Below, one piece after another: positions 8,575 through 18,501 of a stretch of 64,000 nucleotides of DNA. The position numbers were made by a program, and so were the translations under genes. Below the pieces are notes generated by a model, which worked only from the letters and a program-made list of their open reading frames with translations, was not told the origin of the DNA and did not search any database. Within the stretch, counting starts at the first letter, position 1. Every line of letters starts with the position of its first letter. The DNA is from Dysgonomonas sp. ZJ279 (lineage in GTDB: Bacteria; Bacteroidota; Bacteroidia; Bacteroidales; Dysgonomonadaceae). Where the stretch lies: the NCBI RefSeq assembly GCF_011039205.1, contig NZ_JAAKEL010000001.1, forward strand, positions 310,001 through 374,000. The letters run 5' to 3'.

Positions 8575-9339
8575 ATGGGTAAAATAATAGCTCTGGCCAA
8601 CCAAAAAGGAGGAGTTGGTAAAACCACTACAACAATAAACCTTGCCGCATCCTTAGCAGCTCTTGAAAAAACGGTTTTGGTAGTCGATGCCGATCCGCAG
8701 GCAAATGCATCGTCTGGCTTGGGAGTTGATATTCGAAAAGTGAATAAAACTATCTATGAATGTTTGATCGGGGAGACACCTGCCAAAGAAGCAATTGTGA
8801 AAACCGAAATAGAGCGTTTAGACGTTCTGCCTTCCCATATTAATCTGGTGGGCGCCGAATTGGAAATACTGAATGTTGAAAATAGGGAAAAACTTTTGTC
8901 AGCCGTTCTTCAGCCACTCAAAGATGATTATGACTTTATTTTGGTCGATTGTTCTCCGTCATTAGGGTTAATAACTGTGAACGCATTGACTGCTGCCGAT
9001 TCTATAATAATTCCCGTGCAATGTGAATATTTTGCACTCGAAGGAATCAGTAAACTTTTGAATACGATCCGTATCATAAAGTCGAAATTAAATCCTAATC
9101 TTGAAATAGAAGGTTTCTTATTGACAATGTATGATGCTCGTTTACGCTTGGCAAATCAGATATACGAAGAAGTGAAAAATCACTTCCAGGAATTGGTTTT
9201 TACGACTGTTATTCAGCGAAATGTGAAATTAAGCGAATCACAAAGTTTTGCTCAGCCTGTTTTGGTTTACGATGCGACTTCGCGTGGTTCGATCAATCAT
9301 ATGCAGCTGGCAAAAGAGCTAATTGAGAAAAATTCTTAA
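8575..9339 (+). CDS. parA: Chromosome partitioning ATPase ParA
   Basis: ParA/Soj-type Walker ATPase that works with ParB to move replicated origins apart. From the ATG at 8575 it has 254 residues; a TTG ten codons earlier (8545) would add an unlikely extension. The deviant Walker A motif KGGVGKTT is at residues 11-18, followed by VLVVDADPQANAS and the Walker B region ILVDCSPSLG. No N-terminal DNA-binding domain is present, as in chromosomal ParA. parB follows 36 bases downstream, and the cluster continues through rsh without a visible terminator. The 123 bases upstream are AT-rich and hold only a half match to parS. Confidence 0.96.
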   Translation: MGKIIALANQKGGVGKTTTTINLAASLAALEKTVLVVDADPQANASSGLGVDIRKVNKTIYECLIGETPAKEAIVKTEIERLDVLPSHINLVGAELEILNVENREKLLSAVLQPLKDDYDFILVDCSPSLGLITVNALTAADSIIIPVQCEYFALEGISKLLNTIRIIKSKLNPNLEIEGFLLTMYDARLRLANQIYEEVKNHFQELVFTTVIQRNVKLSESQSFAQPVLVYDATSRGSINHMQLAKELIEKNS

Positions 9340-9375
9340 CTTTGTCAATCTTACTTTATATTTTTTTAAACTGTT

Positions 9376-10284
9376 ATGGCTAAAAGACCAGTTTTAGGAA
9401 GAGGGCTCGATGCTCTTATTACTATGGATGAAGTAAAGACGCAAGGTTCTTCTTCTATCAACGAAATAGAGTTATCCCGAATAAATGCAAATCCGGATCA
9501 GCCCCGTCGTGCATTCGACGAAGAGGCTTTGCAGGAGCTTGCTGTGTCTATTGGTCAGTTGGGCGTAATTCAGCCGATAACATTGCGTCAGATAGATGAT
9601 GAAACATATCAGATAATAGCAGGGGAGCGCCGATACAGAGCCTCTTTGTTAGCAGGTTTGACATCTATTCCGGCATATGTGAAGACAGCCGAAGATGAGA
9701 CAATGATGGAAATGGCGCTGATAGAAAATATACAGCGTGAAGACTTGAATTCTATCGAAATAGCTTTGGCTTATCAGAATCTCATAGAATCTTATAATCT
9801 TACTCAGGAAAGATTGAGCGAACGTATTGGAAAGAAAAGAACGACCATCGCAAATTATCTTCGTTTATTGAAATTACCTGCCGAAATACAGATGGGTATA
9901 AAAGATAAGAAGATAGATATGGCGCATGCCCGCACAATTATAACTCTTGACGATGCAGCGGCACAATTGGAAGTTTACGAACTGATACTGGAGGAAGGTT
10001 TGTCTGTACGTAAGGTAGAAGAATATGTAAGAGCTATCACGAAGGGTGAGAAATTAGAAGATTTATTGAAAGAAGAAAAAGCTATCGACGCTGTTAAAAA
10101 AACAGGAGTTAAGCAAGCTACACCAGAGGAGTTTGAGTTACTGAAAACTCACCTGTCCAAATTCTTTCAGACTAAAATACAATTAACCTGCAACGATGCA
10201 GGAAAAGGGAAAATAAGTATCCCTTTTAAATCGGAAGAAGAACTTGAACGCATAATTACGTTATTTGATCAAATAAAGAAATAA
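9376..10284 (+). CDS. parB: Chromosome partitioning protein ParB
   Basis: Binds parS sites and spreads as a CTP-dependent clamp, acting with ParA. The 302 residues show the N-terminal ParA-contact peptide (GRGLDALI), the CTP-binding motifs GERRYRA and ENIQRE (the latter around residue 117), a helix-turn-helix region (LTQERLSERIGKKRTTIANY) and a C-terminal dimerisation part. It is co-transcribed with parA. A 116-base gap to the next gene contains no terminator. No full parS site was found in the window. Confidence 0.96.
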   Translation: MAKRPVLGRGLDALITMDEVKTQGSSSINEIELSRINANPDQPRRAFDEEALQELAVSIGQLGVIQPITLRQIDDETYQIIAGERRYRASLLAGLTSIPAYVKTAEDETMMEMALIENIQREDLNSIEIALAYQNLIESYNLTQERLSERIGKKRTTIANYLRLLKLPAEIQMGIKDKKIDMAHARTIITLDDAAAQLEVYELILEEGLSVRKVEEYVRAITKGEKLEDLLKEEKAIDAVKKTGVKQATPEEFELLKTHLSKFFQTKIQLTCNDAGKGKISIPFKSEEELERIITLFDQIKK

Positions 10285-10400
10285 AAAACAGTTTTCTCCG
10301 TATTATAAGTATCGTAACTTTTTAATGATGTATCTCCAGCTATGATTGACTTTGGTTATTTTGATAATCAAAGTGAAAAATAAGATCTGGACAATAAAAT

Positions 10401-11114
10401 ATGAGAAAAGAATCAGTCGTTTGTTTGTTGCTTTTGTTGGGAGGATTCATATTTTCTCTGAGAGCGCAGACTGATAATAAGTTGGATTCGGTAAAACAGA
10501 TAAAAGAATCTTCTTTATCGAATAGTAGGAATCCTAATGTAAAAGTGGCTTTGTCTACCGATTCATTAATGCCTGCTGAAAAAGAAAAAGTGGCAGTTTT
10601 AGAAGACTCTGTCATTTTTAACAATTCTGAATTTAAACCTAATCCAACTAAGGCAGTCATATATTCTGCTATATTTCCGGGGTTGGGACAAATATATAAT
10701 AGAAAGTACTGGAAACTACCTTTAGTATATGGTGGTTTTGTTGGTCTTTCGTATGCTATATCTTGGAATGCAGGCATGTATAATGATTATGCACAAGCGT
10801 ATCAGGATTTAGTAACAGGTAATGGGACGAGTTGGAAAGATTTTGTATCAAACCCTAATCTCAGCGAATCTCAGATACAGGCGCTAATACCTAGTTTTAA
10901 GCGAAAAAAGGATTATTTTAGAAGGAACAGGGACTTGGCTATTATTTGTACAGTTGCATTTTATGGGCTCGTTATGCTTGATGCCTATGTCGATGCCCAG
11001 TTATATGATTTTGATATATCGCCCGACTTATCGATGAGAGTCGAGCCAGTAATGTACCAGCCAACTATGTTTACCAAGAGAACATTTGGCTTACAGTGTA
11101 GTATAAATTTTTGA
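10401..11114 (+). CDS. DUF5683 domain-containing membrane protein
   Basis: 237 residues with a cleavable signal (MRKESVVCLLLLLGGFIFSLRAQ) and the DUF5683 core SAIFPGLGQIYNRKYWKLPL at about residues 96-115, which resembles TM2-type small membrane proteins. Hydrophobic segments lie at about 113-128 and 182-199. The function is unknown. Its position between parAB and an MltD-like transglycosylase is a pattern known from Bacteroidetes genomes and suggests an envelope or division role, which is inference. The next frame opens inside its stop region, but the real downstream start is later. Confidence 0.85.
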   Translation: MRKESVVCLLLLLGGFIFSLRAQTDNKLDSVKQIKESSLSNSRNPNVKVALSTDSLMPAEKEKVAVLEDSVIFNNSEFKPNPTKAVIYSAIFPGLGQIYNRKYWKLPLVYGGFVGLSYAISWNAGMYNDYAQAYQDLVTGNGTSWKDFVSNPNLSESQIQALIPSFKRKKDYFRRNRDLAIICTVAFYGLVMLDAYVDAQLYDFDISPDLSMRVEPVMYQPTMFTKRTFGLQCSINF

Positions 11115-11164
11115 TTCCGGAGATTACATCTGTAATCGTTTGGAAGATACCATTAAAAACGCAT

Positions 11165-13081
11165 ATGTTGAAGAAAATAATATTTACCGGATTACTCCTA
11201 TGTGTTACATTCGCAGTTTCAGCACAGTCTCAAAGAGAACTGTCTGATCGCGAAAAAGTGACGGATTCGTCTATAGTATATCCTGCCGATATGGAGCGTA
11301 ACTACGATCAGCTTCTGTCGACATGGAGTAAGGATGTGAAGTACGCAGACGATTGTACCAATTCTATTGATGAAACAACAATAGCACCAGACTCTACTTA
11401 TATCAATCGTTTATATTCGCTACCAACCAAAATGGAGCTTGTATTCAATCCGGTTGTTCGTACTTATATAGAAATGTATGCCGGACGTAGACGTAATCAG
11501 GTTAGCTATATGCTTGGTGAAGGGAAATATTATTTTCCGATGTTTGAAGAAGCATTGGATAAAGAAGGGATTCCTCTAGAACTGAAATATCTGCCTGTTA
11601 TAGAATCTGCACTTAATCCGATTGCCCGATCACGCGTTGGGGCTACAGGCTTGTGGCAGTTTATGGCAGGAACAGGCAAAATGTACAATCTGGAAATCAA
11701 TAGTTTGGTTGACGAACGGAGCGATCCGCAAAAATCGACTGATGCCGCAGCGAAATATTTGAAAGATTTATATTCTATTTATGGCGATTGGAATCTTGTG
11801 ATTGCAGCTTATAATTGTGGTCCGGGTAATGTAAATAAAGCAATCCGTCGTAGTGGCGGACTTACCGATTATTGGGCAATTTATCCTTATCTGCCTAAAG
11901 AAACGAGAGGATATGTACCGGCTTTTATTGCTGCAACATATATAATGAACTATTACGGAGAGCATAATATATGTCCGGTAGAATGTAGTAATCCTGCATC
12001 ACTCGATACATTGGTTATCGACAAAACTGTCCATTTCCAACAAATTGCAGATATAATAGATATACCTGTCGAGGATATTCGAAAATATAACCCTCAATTC
12101 AAAAGCGATGTTGTACCCGGCAATTATAAGGGCTATGCAATAAATCTGCCGATTAAAAAAATAGGAGCATTTATAGACAATAAAGATACAATTTATGCTC
12201 ATCGCTCAGCAGAGTTGTTGACTCATCGTAAAGTTGCAGGAATAGATGCAGTTAGTGGTATAAAAGGAGCATCTGGCAGTGTTACTCACCGCGTGAAAAA
12301 GGGAGATACACTAAGCAAAATTGCAAGTTCGTATGGTGTGACATTGGCGCAAGTGAAAAAATGGAATAATCTCAGAACCAATAGTGTTCCTGTTGGTCGA
12401 CGCCTAACTATATATCAAGCAGTACCGACTAAAGAAAAAGAATCAACTGAAGTGCAACTCGCTTCGAACGATTCGCCTGTTTCGGGAAATACCACCACGC
12501 AATCTGTCACTACCACTTCTTATTATAAGGTGAAGAAAGGTGATACATGGAGCGGAATAGCCAAGAAAAATGGTGTTACAATTGCCGAAATAAAGAAGTG
12601 GAATAATATAAAATCAAATTCCCTTATTGCCGGTAAACAATTGAAGATACAGCAAGTGAAAGAAGTTGAGGTTGTGGTAGAGGAAACTGTCAAATTACCA
12701 GAACCTAAATTGTCGGTAGTTGCTTTAGATTCGGTCTACATTGTAAGTCTGGTCGATGATTACATGAAGAGGATTGAAAGAGATGAGTCTTCTCTTCCTC
12801 TGATAAGAATAGCATCATTGTCAGATACACCTGAACGAAAAACAGGAGATGACACTAAAATTATTTATCATAAAGTGAGAATAGGAGAGACGATCACTCA
12901 AATTGCTACTCGTTATAATGTTTCAAAGAAAGATATCGTTTCTTGGAACAGGCTTTCATCTAATGTGGCAAAAGTGGGGCAGCGTCTACTTATTCGTTTA
13001 CCTGAAGCGGATCAAAGCGATGCTGTAAATAAGGCGGAAAAAGGTACAGAAAGCAGTGGCTCCTTGGTGTCAAATAGATAA
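11165..13081 (+). CDS. mltD: MltD-like lytic transglycosylase with three LysM domains
   Basis: Cleaves peptidoglycan glycan strands with formation of anhydro-muropeptides. I take the ATG at 11165, which gives a clean signal peptide (MLKKIIFTGLLLCVTFAVSAQ); an upstream TTG at 11111 would bury it. The 638-residue protein has the SLT domain with catalytic Glu147 in LPVIESALNP, then VGATGLWQFMAGT and AAYNCGPGNVNKAI. Three LysM modules follow, with cores RVKKGDTLSKIA, KVKKGDTWSGIA and KVRIGETITQIA. It is periplasmic. It lies between DUF5683 and rsh on the same strand. No lipobox is seen, unlike E. coli MltD. Confidence 0.94.
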   Translation: MLKKIIFTGLLLCVTFAVSAQSQRELSDREKVTDSSIVYPADMERNYDQLLSTWSKDVKYADDCTNSIDETTIAPDSTYINRLYSLPTKMELVFNPVVRTYIEMYAGRRRNQVSYMLGEGKYYFPMFEEALDKEGIPLELKYLPVIESALNPIARSRVGATGLWQFMAGTGKMYNLEINSLVDERSDPQKSTDAAAKYLKDLYSIYGDWNLVIAAYNCGPGNVNKAIRRSGGLTDYWAIYPYLPKETRGYVPAFIAATYIMNYYGEHNICPVECSNPASLDTLVIDKTVHFQQIADIIDIPVEDIRKYNPQFKSDVVPGNYKGYAINLPIKKIGAFIDNKDTIYAHRSAELLTHRKVAGIDAVSGIKGASGSVTHRVKKGDTLSKIASSYGVTLAQVKKWNNLRTNSVPVGRRLTIYQAVPTKEKESTEVQLASNDSPVSGNTTTQSVTTTSYYKVKKGDTWSGIAKKNGVTIAEIKKWNNIKSNSLIAGKQLKIQQVKEVEVVVEETVKLPEPKLSVVALDSVYIVSLVDDYMKRIERDESSLPLIRIASLSDTPERKTGDDTKIIYHKVRIGETITQIATRYNVSKKDIVSWNRLSSNVAKVGQRLLIRLPEADQSDAVNKAEKGTESSGSLVSNR

Positions 13082-13148
13082 ACGCATAAATGAGTGTCTT
13101 GGCTTGAATATTAACTGACATATATTCTCTTATTAGGATTGAATTTAT

Positions 13149-13156
13149 TAATTTTG
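13149..13156 (+). promoter_or_regulatory. Putative -7 box for rsh
   Basis: TAATTTTG fits TAnnTTTG, 18 bases before the start codon. There is no clear -33 box, so the gene may rely mainly on read-through from the par cluster. Confidence 0.4.
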
Positions 13157-13174
13157 TTTACTAACTAAGAATAT

Positions 13175-15439
13175 ATGGCTAAAGAAGACAAACATATTCA
13201 AGACGATTTACTGATAGAGAAAGAGTATAATGCTCTTATCAACGATTACCTGAACACAAACCACAGGCGTAAAGTCGATATAATAAACAAAGCATTTCTT
13301 TTTGCAAAAGAGGCTCATAAGGGGGCGCGTCGTCGTTCCGGAGAACCTTACATCCTTCATCCTATTGCTGTGGCGCGAGTAGTCTGTGGCGAAATAGGTC
13401 TGGGGTCTACTTCTATATGTGCGGCTTTGCTTCACGATGTAGTTGAAGATACCGAATATACGGTGGATGATCTGAAAGGCCTTTTTGGTGAGAAGATAGC
13501 CATGATTGTGGATGGACTGACCAAGATATCGAGTGGTATGTTTGGCGATAATGTTTCAGCACAGGCTGAGAATTTCCGCAAATTATTGCTTACCATGTCA
13601 GATGATATTCGGGTTATTCTCGTTAAGATAGCCGATCGTTTGCATAATATGCGTACTCTTGGTTCCATGGCTCCTGCCAAGCAATATAAGATATCCGGCG
13701 AAACAATGTATATATATGCACCTCTGGCGCATCGCTTGGGCTTGTTTGCTATCAAGACCGAACTAGAAGAACTTAGTTTCAAATGGGAAAATCCCGAGGT
13801 ATATAAAGATATTGTCTCTAAGCTCGAAAAAACACATAAGCAGAGAGCGAATGTTTACGATCGCTTTGCAGAACCGGTAATCGAAAAACTCAATACATTG
13901 GGTTTTAAATACGAAATAAAAGCTCGCGAAAAATCTGTTTATTCCGTCTGGAATAAAATGCAGTCCAAGAACATTCCATTTGAAGAGATATACGATATAT
14001 TCGCAGTTCGGATAATATTCGAGTGTGAGCCCGATGTAGACGAAAAGAAACGATGTTGGGATATATATTCTGCTATAACCGATATATATAAACTTCGACC
14101 CGATAGAATCAGAGACTGGGTTAGCCGCCCGAAAGCGAATGGTTATCAGGCTCTCCATCTTACAGTAATGGGACCCGATGGGCAATGGATAGAAATCCAG
14201 ATTCGTAGCCGCCGAATGGATGAGATCGCCGAAAAAGGTTTTGCCGCCCATTGGAAATATAAAGAAGGGAAAATAGAAGAAGACACCGAGTTGGATAAGT
14301 GGTTGAAAACCATTAAAGAAATATTGGAGAATCCTAGCCCCAATGCATTGGATTTTCTTGATACAATAAAATTAAACCTTTTCTCTCAGGAAATATTTGT
14401 TTTTACCCCTAAGGGAGAGATCAGAACCTTAGCACAGGGTGCAACAGCCCTCGATTTTGCATACGAACTACATTCCGATATAGGAGACCATTGTATCGGA
14501 GCTAAAGTAAATCATAAATTAGTGCCGTTAAGCCAAAAGCTAAATAGTGGTGATCAGGTTGAAGTACTGACTTCTAAATCGCAGCAACCAAAATCGGAAT
14601 GGCTAAGCCTTGTTACTACGGCTAAAGCTCGTACTAAAATAGAATATGCTTTGCGCAAGATACGCAGGGAATTGGCCAAACAGGGCGAAGAACTGCTAAG
14701 AGAAAGTATGGTAGGTAGTCCTATTGAATTAACTCCTGCAATATTGGATAAGATTCAGGACTATTATAAAATGAGTAACAGAGAGGATTTGTTTTATGCT
14801 ATAGGAAACCATGATATAGACCTTCCTCAAAAAGTAGAAAAACTACTGACTATACGTAAGCAAAATACGAATAATGTATTGCTTAAATATATGAAGCAGG
14901 CTTATCGTGCCGTTCGTAAAACAGAGAAGGGTGGGCTGGCATTGGATAATGAGCCAATTGACCCCAAGAAGACTTATCTGCTTAACGAGGGCATGTTTCA
15001 TAAGAACTTTAAATTGTCGCCTTGTTGTAATCCTATTCCGGGAGATACAGTATTCGGCTATCTTACAGATAATAATGAAGTAGAAGTGCACAGTATAAAT
15101 TGCCCTGTTGGTCTGAAATTAAAGGCTAGTCATGGTAATAAAATTGTAAACTTGGAGTGGGATGATAGTGCGCAACTAGCCTCACTAACGACCATTATTA
15201 TAACAGGAATAGATCGGGTAGGCATGTTGAGCGATATTACGAGGATTATTTCAGGTAGTTTATTGAATATCAAAAGTCTTAATATAGAATCGAACGATGG
15301 TATATTCGAGGGGCGCATTGTTGTATATGTGCACGATGTAGACGATATACAGGTGCTTTCTTCCCAATTATCAAAAATAGATGGAGTGAAAACAGTGAAT
15401 AGAATTCAGAATATTTATAATCCCTCCGATAAAGCATAA
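13175..15439 (+). CDS. rsh: Bifunctional (p)ppGpp synthetase/hydrolase of the RelA/SpoT family
   Basis: Makes and degrades the alarmone (p)ppGpp, controlling growth in starvation. The 754 residues have the full long-RSH order. The hydrolase HD domain contains LLHDVVEDTEYT with His87-Asp88. The synthetase domain contains YDIFAVRIIF, RPKANGYQALHL and the acidic loop around WIEIQIRS. A TGS domain (VFTPKGEIRTLAQGATALDF), a Cys-rich region (LSPCCNPIPGD) and a C-terminal ACT domain (ITGIDRVGMLSDI) follow. Both catalytic halves look intact, supporting a bifunctional enzyme. A 20-bp hairpin just downstream ends transcription from both sides. Confidence 0.96.
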   Translation: MAKEDKHIQDDLLIEKEYNALINDYLNTNHRRKVDIINKAFLFAKEAHKGARRRSGEPYILHPIAVARVVCGEIGLGSTSICAALLHDVVEDTEYTVDDLKGLFGEKIAMIVDGLTKISSGMFGDNVSAQAENFRKLLLTMSDDIRVILVKIADRLHNMRTLGSMAPAKQYKISGETMYIYAPLAHRLGLFAIKTELEELSFKWENPEVYKDIVSKLEKTHKQRANVYDRFAEPVIEKLNTLGFKYEIKAREKSVYSVWNKMQSKNIPFEEIYDIFAVRIIFECEPDVDEKKRCWDIYSAITDIYKLRPDRIRDWVSRPKANGYQALHLTVMGPDGQWIEIQIRSRRMDEIAEKGFAAHWKYKEGKIEEDTELDKWLKTIKEILENPSPNALDFLDTIKLNLFSQEIFVFTPKGEIRTLAQGATALDFAYELHSDIGDHCIGAKVNHKLVPLSQKLNSGDQVEVLTSKSQQPKSEWLSLVTTAKARTKIEYALRKIRRELAKQGEELLRESMVGSPIELTPAILDKIQDYYKMSNREDLFYAIGNHDIDLPQKVEKLLTIRKQNTNNVLLKYMKQAYRAVRKTEKGGLALDNEPIDPKKTYLLNEGMFHKNFKLSPCCNPIPGDTVFGYLTDNNEVEVHSINCPVGLKLKASHGNKIVNLEWDDSAQLASLTTIIITGIDRVGMLSDITRIISGSLLNIKSLNIESNDGIFEGRIVVYVHDVDDIQVLSSQLSKIDGVKTVNRIQNIYNPSDKA

Positions 15440-15453
15440 ATATTAATTTGTAT

Positions 15454-15498
15454 AAAACACAGAGAGCCGACTTATCACAAGTCGGCTCTCTGTGTTTT
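15454..15498. terminator. Bidirectional terminator between rsh and the GH2 gene
   Basis: A perfect 20-bp stem (15454-15473 with 15479-15498) with a 5-base ATCAC loop, bounded by AAAA and TTTT. It lies between two converging genes and would serve both. Confidence 0.9.
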
Positions 15499-15513
15499 AG
15501 TTATATCAAATGC

Positions 15514-18420
15514 TTAATAAGTACTTTGCTCAATATTGTATCCGTCTGTAGCAATAGAGAATGCTCCTGTTCCTTCAGGTAGGTTTAACTCTACAAAGCG
15601 TTTTTCGCCCGGTAATAAGTTGAAATAACCTTCGGAGAAATAAGCAGGGAGAATAATTTCACCACTAGCTTTATTTACTGCATTTAGTTTTATTGCAGCG
15701 GCGATAGAGCTGGAAGGGTTCGAAACCTCAATGATACTCTTGTTGCCTGCAATTCTTAGATTTTTAACAGCAATATTAAGTTTTACCGATGCTAATTCAT
15801 TCATCGCTTGATTGGCTTCAAGATTACCCCAGTTCTTCCAATAGTCATTGGTCGAAACAACTTTGCCTTTACTGTCTTTCAATTCAAGACGAGCTAGTGT
15901 ATAGCGAGGTATATCTCTTGTCAGAAGTTGAGGTATGAAACACTCTGTTTTTTGATTAGCCGGAGCATCGAACTTTCCTGATTTCTTGAAATATTCTTTG
16001 CCATCGATATGATAATAGGTAACAGTAGCGGTCAGTCCTTTTTTATCTTCACGAGTGTTGTTCAGTATGATAACTTTATTATCAGGTAAGTTCATTTGAA
16101 TGTGAAGTGCTTCTTGTGCTTTCTTCGCTCCAAAATACGAACCCGGAGTTTCGTAGTCATACGTATATGTTTGCCAAGTCATGCTAGGCCAAGCCGGATG
16201 GCTCATCCACAGGATCAAACCAGTAGTGTTATCCCACATTTTGCTGTTCCACGATTCTATCATTGCTCTCCATGTGTCATATGTTACCATTTGAGCTTTT
16301 TTAGAAAATTCTTCCATGCCTTTTGCCTCACCGTAGCTATTTACAGCGGCCATAAAATCTTGGAAGAAATGGGTGGTATGGTGCAAATCGTGATATGCCC
16401 ACACATCATTTATAGGCCATTGATCTTCCGGTGCAATAAATTTGCGGATCGTATTAGCCGTAGGGATTGCTTGTGCGCCAAATTCGGTATTGAATCCGTT
16501 TGCAACCTGTGTATAATAGCGTGACTGATCTTTGAAAAATCCGTAAGGTCCGCTGTTTACACTATTTAAGAAACGGGAGTTGCCGTGATAATGTCTTGTC
16601 GGGTCTTCTTTTGCTATCATCTCATTAAGTTGAGGCTCTAAGCCTTCGGGTGCATAACCCTCATTACGAGGACACCAGATTGCAATAGACGGATGCATTC
16701 TGAATCGGCGAACCACATCTGTTGCATTTTTCATGAATAATGCATGATCATTAGGGTCGATAGTATCATCAGTTGTAATCCAAAAGTCATTCCAAACTAA
16801 TAAACCGTATTCATCAGCCAATTCATAGAATAATTCTTCGGTGTTTTCTCCTGTCCAGTTACGGATAAGATTGAAGTTCGCATCTTTATGTAGTTGGAAG
16901 TAAGGTTCCATTTTCTCACGCGAAACTCTTTTCATCATTTCGTCCATTCCCGAAGTACCACCTTTTATAAAAATACGTTTGCCGTTTACGCGGAATACGA
17001 AGAAATGACCAACAGGGTCTTCGTTCGATAATTGCTCAAATACTTTCGATTCATCAACACCCTCTTGAATAGTTGGTATTGTTTGGTTCGATTTCGGATT
17101 ACCTACAAGCATTACTTTTTCGTAATTAAATACAGGTTTTCCATTATTTTCTGCATCCACAGGGGTATAAGCAATTCTATGGTTTCCTTTGCTTGGGCTG
17201 TTAACCATCAACTCATACGATAGTTCGCGAATACCAAAGCGAGTTTTCTTTATATCTGAAGAAGTTCCATTTACAGAGGTTTCTAATTCAAGATTATATA
17301 AAGCAGGTGCTCCATAGCCGTTAGGCCACCACAATTTAGGATTCTTGATATTTAGTTTTGAGAATTCTTCGGGTGCGAATGTGAGTGTAGTTTCTGCATT
17401 AGCAGCAAGTGTATATACTTTTTCGACAGTTACGCCTTCAAATTTAGCTGTGGCTTTTCCCAATACAGGTGCATTTGTAAGATTCTTAATAGGCATTAAG
17501 ATTGTAACTTTTGCCTGAGTCGTGTCAGGTAAAGGAAGATTAGTGATTACATTCGGGTCACCTATTGCTACCTCGCCTCCAACTTGCAGGCGAACATCTT
17601 GCCATAAACCACTGTTGCGGTCTCTGATGCCCGGTATCCAGTCCCAACCCATCGATGCAATGAATGTTGGTCCGTCAAGACTTAGCTGACCACCATTTAG
17701 TCCTTGTCCGGCTTTCATTGTTTGTTCGTGAGCAATACCCGGATTGTTTGGCGGCGAAATTAATACAGCCAATACATTTTTTGTTCCTTGTTTTACAAGA
17801 GAGGTCACATCGAAGTCACCCCTTATAAAGGCGCCGTCTATATTGCCAATCTTTTTTCCATTCAGATATACTTGCGCACGGTAATTGATACCATTGAATA
17901 ATAGTCTTACACGTTTGCTATCGATATTAGCCGGCAAATCGAACGTTGTGCGATACCACCATTGCTTATGCGCAAGGTCTTCGGGTATAGCCATATTGTT
18001 TAATCCGTAGGTCGGTTCGGGATATACTCCTTGATTGACAAGTGTAGTCAATATCGTTCCCGGAACAATGGCGTTATACCAATCTTTTGTATCGAAATTA
18101 AGACTGAATATAGATTCTTTTGCTTCGATAACCTGACTGAATTCTGCCAATTCCCAGCCGTCAGATATAATCCACTCATTATGTTGGGCAGGAATAAGTT
18201 TAGTAGGTATGTTTTGTTTTGCTACTCGTTGAGCAATTTGATAAGGGGCTTTTCCTTTTGGCATTTCAGATTCGGGTTGTCTTTGACGAATACCTTGCCA
18301 TAGAGTAGCTGTCCCTGTTTTGCCCATCATATCTTGGGCATTTGCAATGCTTGGACCTATAATACTTGAAAGTAGTAAGGCTCCAATGCACAATTTCTTG
18401 GAGTGTGTTCTTAAATTCAT
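15514..18420 (-). CDS. Secreted glycoside hydrolase family 2 protein (beta-mannosidase/exo-glucosaminidase-like)
   Basis: A 968-residue exported enzyme with signal peptide MNLRTHSKKLCIGALLLSSIIG. Domains are the N-terminal sugar-binding jelly roll (about 100-280, including WWYRTTFDLPA and FNGINYRAQVYLNGKKIG), immunoglobulin-like domains and a TIM barrel. The barrel begins near FIKGGTSGMDEMMKR, and DANFNLIRNWTGE follows. Candidate acid/base is Glu587 in CPRNEGYAP and candidate nucleophile is Glu646 in NTEFGAQ. The bound ligand cannot be told; the pattern is nearest to beta-mannosidase, exo-beta-glucosaminidase and related GH2 branches. It stands alone between rsh and rimP with no SusC/SusD genes, so it is not part of a visible polysaccharide locus. 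Confidence 0.88.
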   Translation of the reverse strand: MNLRTHSKKLCIGALLLSSIIGPSIANAQDMMGKTGTATLWQGIRQRQPESEMPKGKAPYQIAQRVAKQNIPTKLIPAQHNEWIISDGWELAEFSQVIEAKESIFSLNFDTKDWYNAIVPGTILTTLVNQGVYPEPTYGLNNMAIPEDLAHKQWWYRTTFDLPANIDSKRVRLLFNGINYRAQVYLNGKKIGNIDGAFIRGDFDVTSLVKQGTKNVLAVLISPPNNPGIAHEQTMKAGQGLNGGQLSLDGPTFIASMGWDWIPGIRDRNSGLWQDVRLQVGGEVAIGDPNVITNLPLPDTTQAKVTILMPIKNLTNAPVLGKATAKFEGVTVEKVYTLAANAETTLTFAPEEFSKLNIKNPKLWWPNGYGAPALYNLELETSVNGTSSDIKKTRFGIRELSYELMVNSPSKGNHRIAYTPVDAENNGKPVFNYEKVMLVGNPKSNQTIPTIQEGVDESKVFEQLSNEDPVGHFFVFRVNGKRIFIKGGTSGMDEMMKRVSREKMEPYFQLHKDANFNLIRNWTGENTEELFYELADEYGLLVWNDFWITTDDTIDPNDHALFMKNATDVVRRFRMHPSIAIWCPRNEGYAPEGLEPQLNEMIAKEDPTRHYHGNSRFLNSVNSGPYGFFKDQSRYYTQVANGFNTEFGAQAIPTANTIRKFIAPEDQWPINDVWAYHDLHHTTHFFQDFMAAVNSYGEAKGMEEFSKKAQMVTYDTWRAMIESWNSKMWDNTTGLILWMSHPAWPSMTWQTYTYDYETPGSYFGAKKAQEALHIQMNLPDNKVIILNNTREDKKGLTATVTYYHIDGKEYFKKSGKFDAPANQKTECFIPQLLTRDIPRYTLARLELKDSKGKVVSTNDYWKNWGNLEANQAMNELASVKLNIAVKNLRIAGNKSIIEVSNPSSSIAAAIKLNAVNKASGEIILPAYFSEGYFNLLPGEKRFVELNLPEGTGAFSIATDGYNIEQSTY

Positions 18421-18463
18421 GGAATTATGTTAATTAAAATAATTTAATAATTTATAAGTTTGA

Positions 18464-18471
18464 CAAATATA
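18464..18471 (-). promoter_or_regulatory. Putative -7 box for the GH2 gene
   Basis: TATATTTG on the minus strand, 43 bases before the ATG. The region is very AT-rich and shows no -33 TTTG. Confidence 0.4.
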
Positions 18472-18501
18472 ATAAATAAAGATGATATTTTTTTTGATTT
18501 T

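Noticed and set aside
13763-14251. 162-residue open frame on the minus strand
   Set aside because: It lies wholly inside rsh, has no start signal and has a composition typical of antisense shadows.
16096-16524. 142-residue plus-strand frame inside the GH2 gene
   Set aside because: Cys- and His-rich antisense shadow of a well-supported gene.
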